This document shows, piece after piece, positions 42,601 through 54,400 of a DNA stretch of 64,000 bases. Position 1 is the stretch's first letter, and every line of letters starts with the position of its first letter. The position numbers and the translations under genes are program-made. This DNA is from Symsagittifera roscoffensis (lineage: Eukaryota > Xenacoelomorpha > Acoela > Convolutidae): contig NC_087064.1 of NCBI RefSeq assembly GCF_963678635.1, positions 76,224,213 to 76,288,212 of the forward strand, in the 5' to 3' direction. The notes beneath the pieces are model-generated. The model was not told the origin of the DNA, ran no database searches, and saw nothing but the letters and a program-made list of their open reading frames with translations.

Positions 42601-43728
42601 TTCTTGACTGAAGTTGTCATGTTCAATGAAGGGATGAGACCCTGGTTCATAAGCCACGCCCTCTATTGCATCACCACTTTCGTAGGCTTCTCATACCCTT
42701 TTCGCCTCCTTCTAAAGTGTTACACAGTACACGTGGATGTGACCATCGAGAAGATATTCTGCAAGCTAGAACAGTCGGCTAATTTGCCCAGTGGGAGGAA
42801 TGGCACGCCGCAACAGCCGCAGAGTATGAACAGCCATGAAAATGGTTAGATGTTCAGCCAACCTGAAAGAGATTGCAATTGAAGTTTTATCTTTTTGTTT
42901 TCGCAGGAAAGTTTTTGTGCGCAATTTGAACCATAGCTGCATCTTTAGTGCCCATATGGCAGTCTCAGATAAGATTTGAAGGGAATATATGGAAAATTAA
43001 AAAAAATGTAAATGAGAAATTTTGATTGTATGAAACTTAAGTGTTCTCAGCTTAAGCATAGTTTTTTTTTTGTAGAATTCTTCAACAACTGGAATCGAGA
43101 ATTCAACCTTGCTGTCGAACTACCACCTGCCTACTCGGATGCTCTGATGTGGGAACCCACGGAGAAAGGAACCCTCAGCCGCAAATACGTGAACAAATCC
43201 ACCCAAATGAGTCGAAACCAATCCCTAACTTCCGTTAACGCCATCAAACCGATTGTTAAGAATACGAACGAATCACAAGCTGCGAACTCTTCAAAAGTGA
43301 AGATAAAGAAGTCTGAAAGTCTGCGAAGCATTGGCAAAGTTTTAAAATCTCCTTCAACAATGAGTTTTGCCGCAAGAGGGCGAGCTACTGATGGCATGAT
43401 CAATTCAAAATCGTTCGGACATGTAATCGAAACACTTGACAATCGAACGACCTACTGCGTCCATTTCGATAAAGAACGATGTCTAATCAATGTCGCGAAT
43501 AATCCATTGCCGCGGTCGTACCAGCAGAACCATAATTTCAGACATCAATGCGATACAGTTACGGAAATGGAAATAAATGGGACATATTTGGAATCAGGGC
43601 AACTGACCTCTAATGGTACAGGAGGAACTTCTGAAAACAGATTTGGCGAGAACCAAAGAGTTGCTAAACCAATCACGAAGAGTTTCTCGCTCTTCTCTTT
43701 CAACTCGAATAAGCCAAACTTGAAATAG
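39616..43728 (+). CDS. TMEM151: TMEM151-family transmembrane protein, four exons
   Basis: Exons 39616-39817, 41872-42408, 42578-42844 and 43076-43728 join in phase (all introns phase 1, GT-AG). They give 1659 bases, or 552 residues plus stop; TMEM151B of vertebrates is of similar length. Exon 1 gives a membrane helix (SLICTLLLYLSLTAVTYC). Exon 2 has a second helix (YIAVISLCITYTVYVFESY) and the family core IIWWRAICYHYARRSKQ, then RNGERILITQ and a FANAEAENEYLAQRS segment. Exon 3 has a third hydrophobic stretch (HALYCITTFVGFSYPFRLLL). The C-terminal exon is Ser/Asn-rich after a PPAYSDAL motif, like the PPPYEEA of the vertebrate proteins. The molecular function of the family is poorly known. Further 5' exons cannot be excluded. 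Confidence 0.9.
39946..39972. repeat. Poly-C and CA microsatellite
   Basis: A run of about 14 C is followed by about six CA units, in intron 1 close to exon 1. Such tracts are length-variable and error-prone in assemblies. Confidence 0.8.
40083..40460. mobile_element. hAT-type MITE in TMEM151 intron 1
   Basis: A 378-bp element is flanked by a perfect 8-bp target duplication, ACTGGAAA (40075-40082 and 40461-40468). Termini are CAGTAGCGTGCC on the left and GTCACGCCACTG on the right, inverted with two mismatches over 12 bp. The 8-bp duplication and the CAG...CTG ends identify the hAT superfamily. The interior matches the MITE pieces inside the 2.7 kb duplicated units. It has no coding capacity. 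Confidence 0.88.
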
Positions 43729-44277
43729 ACTTCGTGTCAATCATTTTTTAATTTAACGTTTTTTTCTTTCTTTCTTCAATTTTCTCGACCACCAATGCAT
43801 TGATTTCATAAGTGTACTTTTAGCAGATGCCTATTTTTGATAGTTAACAACTATTAAATAACCGCGTCTGAACTAAACAGCATGCAAAACAAAGAGAAAA
43901 ATGAAAAAAAACCAGTCCAATAGGAAGCAGTTCAAAAATAAGCATGAAATCATTATTATTTTAGCTAGTCTATAAGACGATAGAAATTTAAAAAATAACC
44001 AGCTAATTAGATCAGTTTGTATGATTTTTTGAACTCTTTTACAGCTGACTGTTTCGAATGAGACTTTTTTGTATATATTCTGCGTAGCGCAGGCGGCGAA
44101 AAAATCCCGGCTCAGAAATCATTCTGAACAGAATTTAGGAAAACTCGATTGTCTTATTGATGTGTTTCGAACCATTTGCACGTCACATATTCGTTTGTGT
44201 ATTCTTTCAAATTTTAATTCATTTTTTGTTGGTTATGATTAGTTAGACGGTTTCTCTTTATAATCATGAGTGTCATA
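43729..44277. other. 3' flank of the TMEM151-like gene
   Basis: This is AT-rich sequence after the stop codon. No canonical AATAAA was found in the first 150 bases; 'attaaataac' near 43854 is the nearest candidate. No other feature is supported. Confidence 0.4.
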
Positions 44278-44620
44278 ATAGGAGGCACTTAGCATAGTGG
44301 TAAGGCGTTCACTTTGAAATTGTCAGATCCTGTATTCGATCCCATGCCATGGCAGTGATAGTGTGTGAGGACGAGCTCTCACTTGACCTCTAGCTTCAGG
44401 TCTGCCACAATCTGGCCAATTTCGGCTGGAATGGTACCACGTGAAAGTTCTGGACGCAATAAAACGGCCATGAATCGCAAGAAAAAGAGCTTCGCTCAAC
44501 AGAATATCTAAATCTGGAATGTGGAGAGATAATAATCATTGACTATCCTCCACAGGACTGTTAAAGCCTACTGATAGCTCCTCTGCGATTCGCAGGAACC
44601 ACCTTATTATTATAATCAAA
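44278..44620 (+). mobile_element. tRNA-derived SINE
   Basis: The head has an A-box-like TTAGCATAGTGGTAAGG and a B-box-like GTATTCGATCCC, about 35 bases apart, as in a tRNA gene. A GC-richer body of ~250 bp follows (tcaggtctgccacaatctggcc ... ggaaccacc), and the 3' end is 'ttattattataatc'. It is unlike the AT-rich surroundings. The cloverleaf does not give a clean anticodon, so it is a SINE, not a tRNA gene. Confidence 0.75.
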
Positions 44621-44660
44621 AGGAAAAGTTTACAGTCCGTGTTACAAAACCGCGTAGTAC

Positions 44661-44700
<40 letters not shown>

Positions 44701-44706
44701 GTCTAT
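44661..44706. repeat. (ATCT)n microsatellite
   Basis: About ten perfect ATCT units are followed by 'gtctatac'. Further degenerate tcta/gtct runs continue to ~45000. Confidence 0.95.
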
Positions 44707-45169
44707 ACTTCTATACTGTATTTAAATGCGAGTAACAGCTATCTCCCATGTTTAAGCATAATAATTTTGCATGTTTGACGAAATTTTTTTTTCATGTTTA
44801 ATCTATATCATATATTGCAATGCTTAAGAAAATTTTTCAATTAGTTTTTTGCAAGGTCATTATTTTTTCAGTATTTTTTCGAGGCCAAATTAAGTCTGTC
44901 TGTCTGTATACCTGCTTTTTTGAATAATTTGATAAGTCTGTCTACCCGTCCCCTAATTTTTAAACTTTCATCTATTATCAATCTATTATCTATTTTTAAA
45001 TATTTAAAAGCGGGCTTCACTATCTTGCCATGCTTAAACTTTTTCAACCTATTTTTTTGCATTTTAACAAATGAAAGTTTTCACGTTTAAGCTATATCGT
45101 ATATTGCAATGGTTAAGGTTTTTTTTTCATTTTCCAGTTTAAATTAAGTGTTTATTCCATCAAGTTTGA

Positions 45170-46080
45170 AAATAGCAACCCAGTAGTAGGATATTGTCAG
45201 AGTTTTCCCAAGTTTTGCGATTCTGGCCCCCATATATGAATAATCAAATTCTTTTAGCTAAACGAGATAGGCAATTTTCGAGGTTTTTCAAAAAGTTTCT
45301 AGAAAATTTAATTTTAAAAAATTTCTGAATTTTTGAAATTCTCACCCTGTAGATGGGTGCTGTAAGGGTACTCTCAGGGGTTGCGAATCTTGGCTCCAAA
45401 TCTAACTTCTCAAATCCTTGTAGTTTTCGAAATATGACGTTTTTTTTATTATTTTTTCAAAAACTTAGATTTTGAAGAATTCCAAAACGTTGAAGATCTC
45501 AATCCTGTTGTTGGATATTGTGAGGGTACTCTCAGGGGTTGCGAATCTTACCTTTGATATGTATTCCAGATATGATGTTTTTTTTGTGATTTTTTTTTCA
45601 AAAAAATTTTCATGAAAATTAAATTAAAGTTTTTTTTTCAAAGTTTGAAATTCCCAACCCTGTAGTTGTGTACTTTCAAAAATTGCGCATGTTTTGCCAT
45701 CAAAAAAGACTGCTCAGATATTGGTAGTTTTTGAAATCTGAATTTTTTATGGTTTCCAAAGAAAAATTTTTTTAAGAAAACTTAAGGTGAAGGTTCTCAA
45801 AGTTTGAATTTCCCAACGTTGTAGTTGGGTACTGTTAAAAATACTCTCAGGAGTTGCAAATCTTGCGTCCAAATGCGACTGCTGAATTGCGTTCAGTTTC
45901 CCAGATGTGACGTTTCTTAGTTCATTTTAAATTTTTCGAAGATTTTATATAAAAAGCATCACAAAATTTTATGGTTCTTCAAAATTTGTATAAAAAACTT
46001 GAATAAAAAACTTTGCAAAATTTTTAATTACGAACCCTGTAACTGTGTGCTTTCAGAGTACACTCAAAGAATAGTTTTTT
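45170..46080. repeat. Degenerate ~160-bp satellite, block 2
   Basis: This is the same unit as at 23960-26060. 'gggtgctgtaagggtactctcaggggttgcgaatcttgg' occurs near 45353, with further copies near 45190, 45518, 45670, 45825 and 46035. The copies are separated by T-rich and A-rich runs containing 'ttgaaattcccaacc'. Neighbouring copies here are more alike than copies compared between the two blocks. Confidence 0.75.
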
Positions 46081-48985
46081 GAGTTGTTAAAAATTCGAAG
46101 CGCCGGAGGTGCGGTACACGCTAGTATGGCATCAAACCAATCGAGGTCAAAATTAATCAAGGTTACAACTTGTTAGTCAAGCAGTTACATAATCTGCTCA
46201 TCTAAAGTGAACCAATAGGTTTCAGCGTATAACAATGTTCCCAACTATAGTGCACTAATATCCATTTAGATATGATTGAGTTATTATTAACTTCTTCCCG
46301 TTTCAAGCTTTGAAACGCAGATCTTCAAACCGTTAGCAGTGTCAAAAAGTCTCTAAGGGCTTTAAATGTTCAAAATTAAGCAAAAACCTTTATCAAAACT
46401 CTTTTGAATAACCAACCAATGCCTAAAAACAGCTCGAACAGCTATTTTTTTCCTTCAGAAATCGGAGCAAAAAGCGCTCTAGTAAAGTGCTCGTATTGTA
46501 TGTTAACCTATCCTTTTGATTGAATGTTTTTTTTTACCCTTGCGATAAGCAAGAGTTTTGCTATCGGGTACTTGTCTTTTTTTGCCGTAAACAACTTTGT
46601 TTTCGATTCAATTTAGAAGAGCGTTGTATAGTTTATGGGTTTTTGTTTTTATACACGCGAAATAATTTCTGTTTGAAAAAAAAAACAACAAAGTTTTATT
46701 AAAATTTTAATTAGAAAAAAGCATTAATTGTCAGTTGTTTTAGTGCTGGTTTTCTGATTTATTTTTTTTTCGCCCAAAGGTATGTGCAATTGCTTTTAAG
46801 CATCTTTGCGTCATAAGCAGGTTTAGGCTGTTTGATTTTGAATCCCTTCAAGGTGATGGCACAGCGTGTTATTTAAATAACCAAAAATATTTTAAAAAAA
46901 AAACATCCATTTCCGGAAAGTTTGTAGTTGCAATTTTGGCTTGATTTTTATGTCTGTGAAGATACTTTGCGAGTGATTCACAAGAGTTAGGGTTGTTGTA
47001 GTTTCTCTGAAAATTTTTCGTTGTTTTTTGTTTTTTCATTGTTGTTTTTTCCTTCGGGCACTTTTTTTGTTTATTTTTTGTTGCGATTCGGCTCTCTTAC
47101 CGTTGCGTATTAACTTAGTTTTTGATAATATTGATGTAATTCAGTTCGTCAAAATGATTATATTAATTTCATTTCAGAGTTCGATAGTCTTTTGTCGCAT
47201 TTTTTAAAAAAATTTTGTATTCAAGTATTTAAATTTGAAATTTTTGTCCGTGCTTTTTGGTAAAATTTTGTGATCTTGATGGTCATGCATTTTGTTTGGT
47301 TCCAAGGTTTTTAGCAAAGTTTCTCATGGTTTTTAAGTGTTTGTATCCCAATTTTTTCGCGACCAAAATTTCACTTTTTTCTCATTTTCATCTGTTAGTT
47401 ATGAGGAAGAAATAAAAGTAGTTTGTGGAGCCTGAATCATTTTTATTTTTTAAGTAATTGCTTTTTTAAATTTTGCAAAAAGAAGTTTTCAGCTCACGAT
47501 TCTTTCAACGGATATCAATTGATTATTTCACGTTCCGTATGAGATAGATTATTTGTGACTTTTTGCAAAAACTGCCCTATCAAATCTGAGATAAAGATTT
47601 CAATCGGAAGAAGTGGTTGCGCGAATTGTCCTGCAAAAGCGGTTTCTCCTTTGTAAAAGAAAGGTCATGTATTTCGGAAAATTTCAAAGTTTTCATTCTC
47701 GCATATTTTAGTGGGAAACAACTAAGGTTTTCGGCAAAGTCCAACTTTTGAAATTACGCATGTCCTGCATCAGTATAGCAAATTCAAAAAATGTCAAAGA
47801 CGTACCTCCAGCTTTAGCTGTGCCCTTCAGGTGTCCTTCATCGAGACATATGAAAATTTTGGTTTCAAGTTTTTTTTGCACTCATGCTTTCATGATTGTG
47901 TTGTATCGCAAGTGGTGCGAAGCTCTGCTTCGCCTCGGTGTATCAACATGTTCCAGAGAAGTGTATCAATCAAATTGTCTATTATACTGGTTGGTTTTAA
48001 GAAAGTGTAGTTTTCATTCATGTGGATTAGTTATCCTTTAAAGATGTGGCCTGCATATTTTATGAGCTTAGTTCCTAGATCGCCTCTATGCTAATCAGGA
48101 GATTGAAATTGGTAGTTCTGTTTTGTTAAAACTATTTCACGCTGCTGAAAAGTTTTCATGCCTTTTCTAAACTCTTGAAGGTGTAATAATTTCTTTTCTT
48201 CATTAATATTCCGTGCGTCACTGTTCCTATAATTGATATTTCTCTTTTTTTTTCCTCATTCAGTCGCCACTGCATAATTCAAATTAATTCAAAAATGGAG
48301 AAAGAAAGCGAAATCTTATCGTTCAAAGTGAGAAACTGAGAAATGGATAAAGATTGGCTCACTTTTAATTCGGGGTAGTAGTAGCAAAGATTTTTCATGG
48401 TTGACTTCAAAAAATTGTTCTAAGCTTCATTTTAGCCCATCAAACTAGCGGTTATCAGTTGAAAAACCTAACCAGCTTAAGTGGATTTCAACTTAATAAT
48501 TAGATAAACCGATGACTGAATTAGATTTGCCTTTACATCTATCAAAAACTCTAATGGTCCTTAAGTGGGTTTAGGAGATAAAATAAGTCTGGAAGGAGCT
48601 TTCAGTCTCTGGAGGTTAAGGGATACAAGGAAACAAAAGTAATTATAATCAGAATGAAGATCTGAATACGAATGCATTTAGCTGATAAAATTGGAGGTAA
48701 GCGCTGCTTCTACTCAAATGGTTAACAGCGACAAGAGACAATTATTAATTTTCAAGATGCATATTTAGTTCTAAACCCCAAATCTTTAGAAATGTGTAAT
48801 CTCAAGTTATTACCTTTTTCTACGATAAACCTTGAAGTTAATTTTAAACAGCTTAATGAATATTTGAGAGTACCTGAATTTAGGATTGATACATCTTGTT
48901 AAAATCGGAAGCGTAGGTCGTAATTCGAGCATGGTACACTTACACATAAATAAATTGCAACGATTTGTTTTTGACTGTTGAGTTA
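46081..48985. other. AT-rich dispersed-repeat DNA, no gene
   Basis: It contains a TTGCGATAAGCAAGAGTTTT motif copy at about 46542-46561, the diverged copy of the 17640-17830 segment (about 47370-47570), one unit of the ~165-bp repeat near 47585, and the hairpin motif GCGAAGC-TCT-GCTTCGC at 47917-47933. The order motif - body - unit - hairpin suggests that this is one long copy of a repeat family of about 1.4 kb. No gene is supported. Confidence 0.55.
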
Positions 48986-49004
48986 TAAGAATCCCGGGTT
49001 GAGG

Positions 49005-49340
49005 TTTTCGACTTATGTTTTGACCAAATCGACCAAAAATGGCTATGTTTCGACTAAAATTGCTGTTTCGACCGACTAGACTAAAATTGCTATGTTTCGG
49101 CCGACTCAACCGAAGTTGGCTATGTTTCGACCGACTCGACTGAAGGAAAGTGTGTTAGATGGAATTCAACTATGTTTCGACCGACTCGACCCAAGTTGGC
49201 TATGGTTCGACCGATTTGACCGAGGGAAAATGTGTCCGACTGTGTTTGACGCAAGCAAACTATGCTCGACCGAATCGACTCAAAGTGGCGCTGTTTTGAC
49301 CGACTTGACGGAGCGAAAAGGTATTCGACAGTGTTCGATC
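49005..49340. repeat. TCGAC-rich minisatellite
   Basis: The phrase 'tatgtttcgaccgactcgac' recurs with changes about seven times in 330 bases, often followed by 'tgaagttggc' or 'aaattgc'. Units are about 35-50 bp. Related TCGAA/TCGAC words reappear at 50680-50790. Short ORFs on both strands across it are a consequence of the repeat. Confidence 0.75.
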
Positions 49341-49344
49341 TTTT

Positions 49345-52300
49345 CTTCACGTTTCTGCCGTTAACTCTGCTCTAGATACATGGTTGAAGTTTTGATATAT
49401 GATTGATGAAAATTTTATGGGGATTTAATCGCATTGAATCGAAGTTTTTTTCAGGAAAACGTTTTAACCATTCAACCGAAGCTAGATTGTGCTGTGTTCT
49501 TGGCGCAAAAACACCCTCTTGAATAGCGCGAGAAGTGAATTTTCAAACTTGAAACTATTCTTTCTAACTTTTAACTGATATTCTTGACAAGAAATTAAAA
49601 AAATATTAATTGCTAATTACACGGCAATTGATTTTTTTTGCTTATTAATTTATAGATATAGGATTGTCAGTTTCTTTTTTTTGTCACTAAAGTCAATCGA
49701 GGGGTAACCTTGATCCTCCAATTTCATGAATTTTGTGAACAAGCTTCTTTAAAATGGAAAATGTATTTTTTTTCTATTGAACAACGTGTACATTTAGAGA
49801 AAATCTTTACTACGCTAGTGGCTAACAAGCGTTTCAAAATCGGGTTATAGATATTTTTCAGGATAAAAATTTGTTTAACAAAGTCAATAGAATCATATGA
49901 TAGTATGATTTGAAAAAAATTCAATTTCCCTAACTTCTGCAGTTTTAGCCTAAAAGGAACGACCACATCCAAGACGTAGTCAAGAAAAGAACATTTTTTC
50001 GTTCAATGTGAAATATTCCAGTTCCGATAAAACTCTCGATCAATCATCTGTGTGTCCAGGTTTTTTGACGGCTTAGTTGTCAAATCATATGTTTTTTTTG
50101 TGCTGTAAACAATTTAATTTTGTAATCATTTCCTTTATTCGGGCTTTTTGATTCAGCTTTTATCATTTTTTAGCTTAGAGATCTATTTCTGCGTAATTTG
50201 AAAGGAAGACAAAGCACCCTACTTTGTTTTCGTGTTTCCGGAAAAGTTTTAGATTATCATAAATTTGAAATATCAGAACTTTGTGTTTCCGGAAAAGATT
50301 TTGAATATCAGAACTTTAAAACACAAAGTTTTTTGATATTTTTTGGCTAAACTGGCGTTTACCCGATTTGCAACTCGCTATATGTTTCTTAAGACTAAAA
50401 TCTGTAGAATTGTGTTGCTGAACGTGTTTTTTCTTAAAATGAACATCTCTCGCGATAAACATTTGGTAATTCGTAGTTGTGGTTGTTTGACATTTTCAAA
50501 TGCTAATTTGTGTAGTTTTAAGCGTGGCGCGAAAGTGCTCAGATTGTTGCCCAATCATATTAAATTCGAGTACTACAAGCTCAGCAAAAATACAAAGCCT
50601 CAGTTATTAAGAGATACATCTGATTTTTCACACGCTTATAAAATATCGAGGGCTCAATTTTGCGCCTCCTTCCGGGCTGAGGTGTTCGACTCATGATTCG
50701 ATCAACACGGTCGAATGGAGTCCAATTTTTGTCGCAAATTAAGACGGTCGAACGAACACTATAGTCGAACTAAGTCGAATCATAAGTCGACTTAGAAAAA
50801 TCTGGAAAGATCTCAATTACAAAGATTCATTCAGTGTACTGAATGACTTAAACCAGTACGCACTAAAGATAGGAATTACCCAACCAAAAATTTTAAAAAT
50901 ATTGCTTGTCTACTAAATTGAAACAAATCAAACAAGGACAGGTAGTTGCTCTGCAGAGAGCACAAAATTTTCCGACGGCATTTATAAGAAGCTACAAAAA
51001 AGTTTTTTCTCTTATTGATGAGGCTTCCTGTTCGAACACTAGAAAGTGTCCAAATAACTATACAAATAACTATAAACTTAATAAAAATCCAACTTAAATG
51101 ACAATAATTCTCTTCAAAAAATTATAAACAAACAAAAAAATTTTTCCGAAAATATGTTGTTTAGCAAATTTAAGGTTGATAACATAAATGACAAAAAGAC
51201 CAATTTTAATAACGAACGTTACTTACTCGATGGCTTCACTTGCTTAAAATTGACCAATTTTCACATATTTCAAAACGTTTTTTCGTCACTATATCAACAT
51301 TTGAGATTTATTTCGAATCACAACTAAAAAGGCTTTTATAAAACATATTTTCTATCCATTCCGATTGTTATTCGAATTACCTGATTTTGCATAGAACAAA
51401 AACTAAAACAGACCCAAAAACAAAATTCCTCACAGTGTCAACGCTCGGATCAATAGTAAAAACACATCACCTACATTTTTGATCAAAGATAAAACAAAAA
51501 CGCGCTCAAAACAAAGAAAAATTTGCTCAACCGAGAGCAAAATTCAGAAGAAACTAGGATCCTTTAAAGCAATTATTTTACATAACTTTAATTGCTGTGG
51601 TAGGCTGTGGTCACAAAAAATGAGGCATAAGCAAGATACTGAGTGCGACGCAGTGGTTAAGGAAGCAAAATCAAAATTGCAGCAAAGTTTATCAACCCTT
51701 TTCTCATAACGCAACAATTTCGATCTGGAAAGCTTTGTTTTTTTTTCATAAAACACTATATTCAAAAAATTTCATCCTCTTAGTATCCACGTGAAAAAAA
51801 AATCGTTTACTATGAAATTTTTCTGGTAAAAGGATATTTTCTAATGCTAATACTCGTTACGGTAGCAGCAGTATCCATCTCCAGCTCCTCAAACGTTTCT
51901 TCATTGCAAAACTCACCCAAAATATTGTTTTATACCTTCCGAAGTCTGAGTTTCGTTTGTGGCCTTATCTGTCTTCTTTTACCTGATTTATAATATAGCG
52001 TGATTAAATATGTGCCGAGTTTTGAGAACTCTTAATTAGAAGCTTCATTGTCTCGATAGCAAAACCAGACAGCGGCTTTCGTTTCCGTCTGGCCGAGCAA
52101 CAACAGCGGGTTCACTAAACTGTTGAAACAATTCCTGGAGTGTCCTAAGCGAACGTATTTTTTTCAAAAGTTTGATGCCAAAATTTTGAATCAAAAATTG
52201 GAAGAGTGCTAGCTGTTCCAATTTCATTTTTGAAGCTTGAAATAAAGGTGATTTATTTTTGTCTCAATAAATGAAAATCTTCGGCAGAGTTATCATGTAA

Positions 52301-53150
52301 CCTCTGATATGTAATCTCCCTTATTCAGCAGAGTTATCTTGTTAGTTTTCGACTTCGTTAGTTTTGTAGTTTTTTAAAAAATTCAAATTTTTTGTTCATA
52401 TCACAGTTTTTGTAAGGCAGGGCAAAAATAGTTTAGTAAAAATGATTTTAAGTAATATATGTTAGTTTTTAATAAATTTTTATTTCAATTAGAAATTTTC
52501 TGTATCAGATAAAAGATCTTATTCTCTCAGATATACATGAGACAAAAAACTGGATAAGGTTGAGATCAAATCTCTCGCCGTCAAATCTAAACCATAACAG
52601 GATATCAACATAGCGTTCTCATCATCTGAAATTGTCAACTGTTTCTATTTCTTTAAAACTTTTTTCTTTAAAACCCATTCCATTTAGTTCACTTGTTTTT
52701 GTTCTGCGTATTTGTGCTTGAACTTTCAAAAATGTGTACGCTTCAAACTAATTTTTGAAGGTAAAAAAAAACAATTCGCAGAACATGAAGAATTGAGTAC
52801 TTTTTTGTCGTGAAGTCTTAAGGTTTATAAGTTGGCAAAACACCAACTGATTGACGATTTCAATAAAAACCAAAATACCATGTTAGATGAGAAAATTTCG
52901 CCTTTTTGTTGGATGTTATTTTTTCAAACTTTCGACGAAGGCTTACAATTTCCAACTGAATTTGCCAAAAACCAACAACAAGGTTGTTTAATTGCATATA
53001 CTAAATAACGTTATTCAAACTATCGTACAAACTGGTAGCAAACTGATCACAAAAAATGGCATTTAAACATGTAATATGTAGACATTAGCTAGTTAATAAT
53101 ATGTAAACATGTAATACCTGTAAACATTCCGCCGTTTTAGTAAAAACTTA
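49345..53150. other. AT-rich intergenic DNA, possible minus-strand exons
   Basis: I see no firm gene. On the minus strand, short open pieces near 52140-52030 and 51910-51850 (for example NEETFEELEMDTAATV) have coding-like composition and nearby splice-like signals. They could be later exons of the candidate at 53152-53304, but I could not build a consistent chain. Confidence 0.3.
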
Positions 53151-53151
53151 C

Positions 53152-53304
53152 CGCGGAACCTCCAATCGAGTAGTCAAAGTGGACAGACGAACTGCCAATG
53201 GCGATTTTTGCAAAAAGAAACATAGACATGACTGAACTGAATTTCAGCAGACCGACAACAACACATTCAACAATGGCTCCACCATTAGAGAACGAAATCT
53301 TCAT
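53152..53304 (-). CDS. Candidate first coding exon of a membrane protein
   Basis: ATG at 53304 opens 51 codons that end exactly at a strong donor (GCG|GTAAGT; intron starts at 53151), phase 0. The peptide contains a hydrophobic helix (VVVGLLKFSSVMSMFLFAKI). Base composition is more balanced than in the flanks. I do not recognise the family. Downstream exons were not assembled with confidence, so this rests on one open exon and one good splice site. Confidence 0.3.
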
Positions 53305-53599
53305 TGAAACTAACACGCACAGGAAAGATCGTGAAAACAGAATTTAAGAAAAACGAACAAAATACGAGAACGAAAAAACGAGAGTGGAAAGCAAAATCGA
53401 TTTTGTGGGTCATTCCCATGGGATGAGGCAAATACAAAAACATGAAGCTGCTTTTACTGAAGTTTTGGCCAGGATGCTCAAAAGCTACTTATTTTGGCAA
53501 AGAAGACCAAACATATAACTGAAAACAATGAAAAAAAAAATGTCGCATTCGAAGAATAAAACTGTAATTTAAACATTCAGCAGAAGAACCAAACACTAT

Positions 53600-54400
53600 A
53601 GAACAATTCTTCTGGCACGGAAAGCAGAATTTGGGGACCCAGAAAAGAATGGGTCGGGCATGTGATCACAGCTCATATGTCAAATGTGAAGAAATTAGAG
53701 GAAATATCGGCAGAAACAAGAACGCCGAGAGAGGCTCATGACTACGCGATCAGAAGAGAAAAAGGAATTGACAAACACTGCAGTAAGTGTCACACCAAGC
53801 TCATCAGGTAACACGCTCAATATAAAGCAAGAAAAATTATTGTTCATAAGTTAATGGAAAACACACCTACATTCAGAAGAAGACGGGGCATAGGAAATGC
53901 AAACTTTGAGAAATCAAAACCAACTGGCACCTTAAAGACCAACAGTAAAATCTAATCAAATGCTAAAAAAATAGTTTACAGATTCGCATTTGGGACAGAA
54001 CACCTACAGGAATGTCCAGCAAAAGGCTAAATTTGGTGGCAATAATTGCGGAAGAAGAAGACCCTTCCAAAAGGAAAGCCGAACATCGCACGTCAACCAC
54101 GTCAACGACCAAAGCAAAAAAACAGAGCAGCTACAAATGAAATCATAAAAAGTCAGCGTGAGTCCGGTAGCCTACGTGGAGTAAACATCAGCAAACGGAT
54201 GAAAACATTACAAGAAGATAACTTCACATTAACGGCAATCCAAAAAACATGACACCAATAAGTGATCGACTACAGAAAGTAAGACTTATCCGATTATTGG
54301 GTAAAACTTAACGAGACTAGCGAGTAAATAACCTCTCTAATGGACACAGGCAGCCCAGTGGCGTTCCTGGTTGAACATGTGGCGAACCGCTCAAATATTA
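53600..54400 (+). pseudogene. Decayed Ty3/gypsy gag zinc knuckle and protease
   Basis: Remnants in shifting frames include a gag-like piece (RKEWVGHVITAHMSNVKK, about 53648-53701). A gypsy zinc knuckle signature follows (HLQECPAKG, then after a frameshift NCGRRRPFQKES, about 54000-54075). Then comes the protease active site MDTGSPVAFLVE (54340-54375). Stops and frameshifts separate them. The element is unrelated in detail to the intact one at 1127-16927 and is clearly old. Confidence 0.65.

Noticed and set aside
44281-44352. Functional tRNA gene
   Set aside because: A- and B-box-like sequences are present, but there is no clean anticodon arm, and a SINE body follows directly.
44641-44710. 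CRISPR-like array
   Set aside because: Short direct repeats here and elsewhere are microsatellite or satellite units without spacers, and the DNA is eukaryotic.
50343-50696. 117-codon plus-strand ORF
   Set aside because: It begins without an ATG, has no domain, and lies in AT-rich DNA with TCGA-rich minisatellite words close to its end.
54046-54252. 68-codon plus-strand ORF (Lys/Arg-rich)
   Set aside because: It reads the decayed gypsy gag in a shifted frame. The zinc knuckle residues lie across several frames, so this is not an intact gene.
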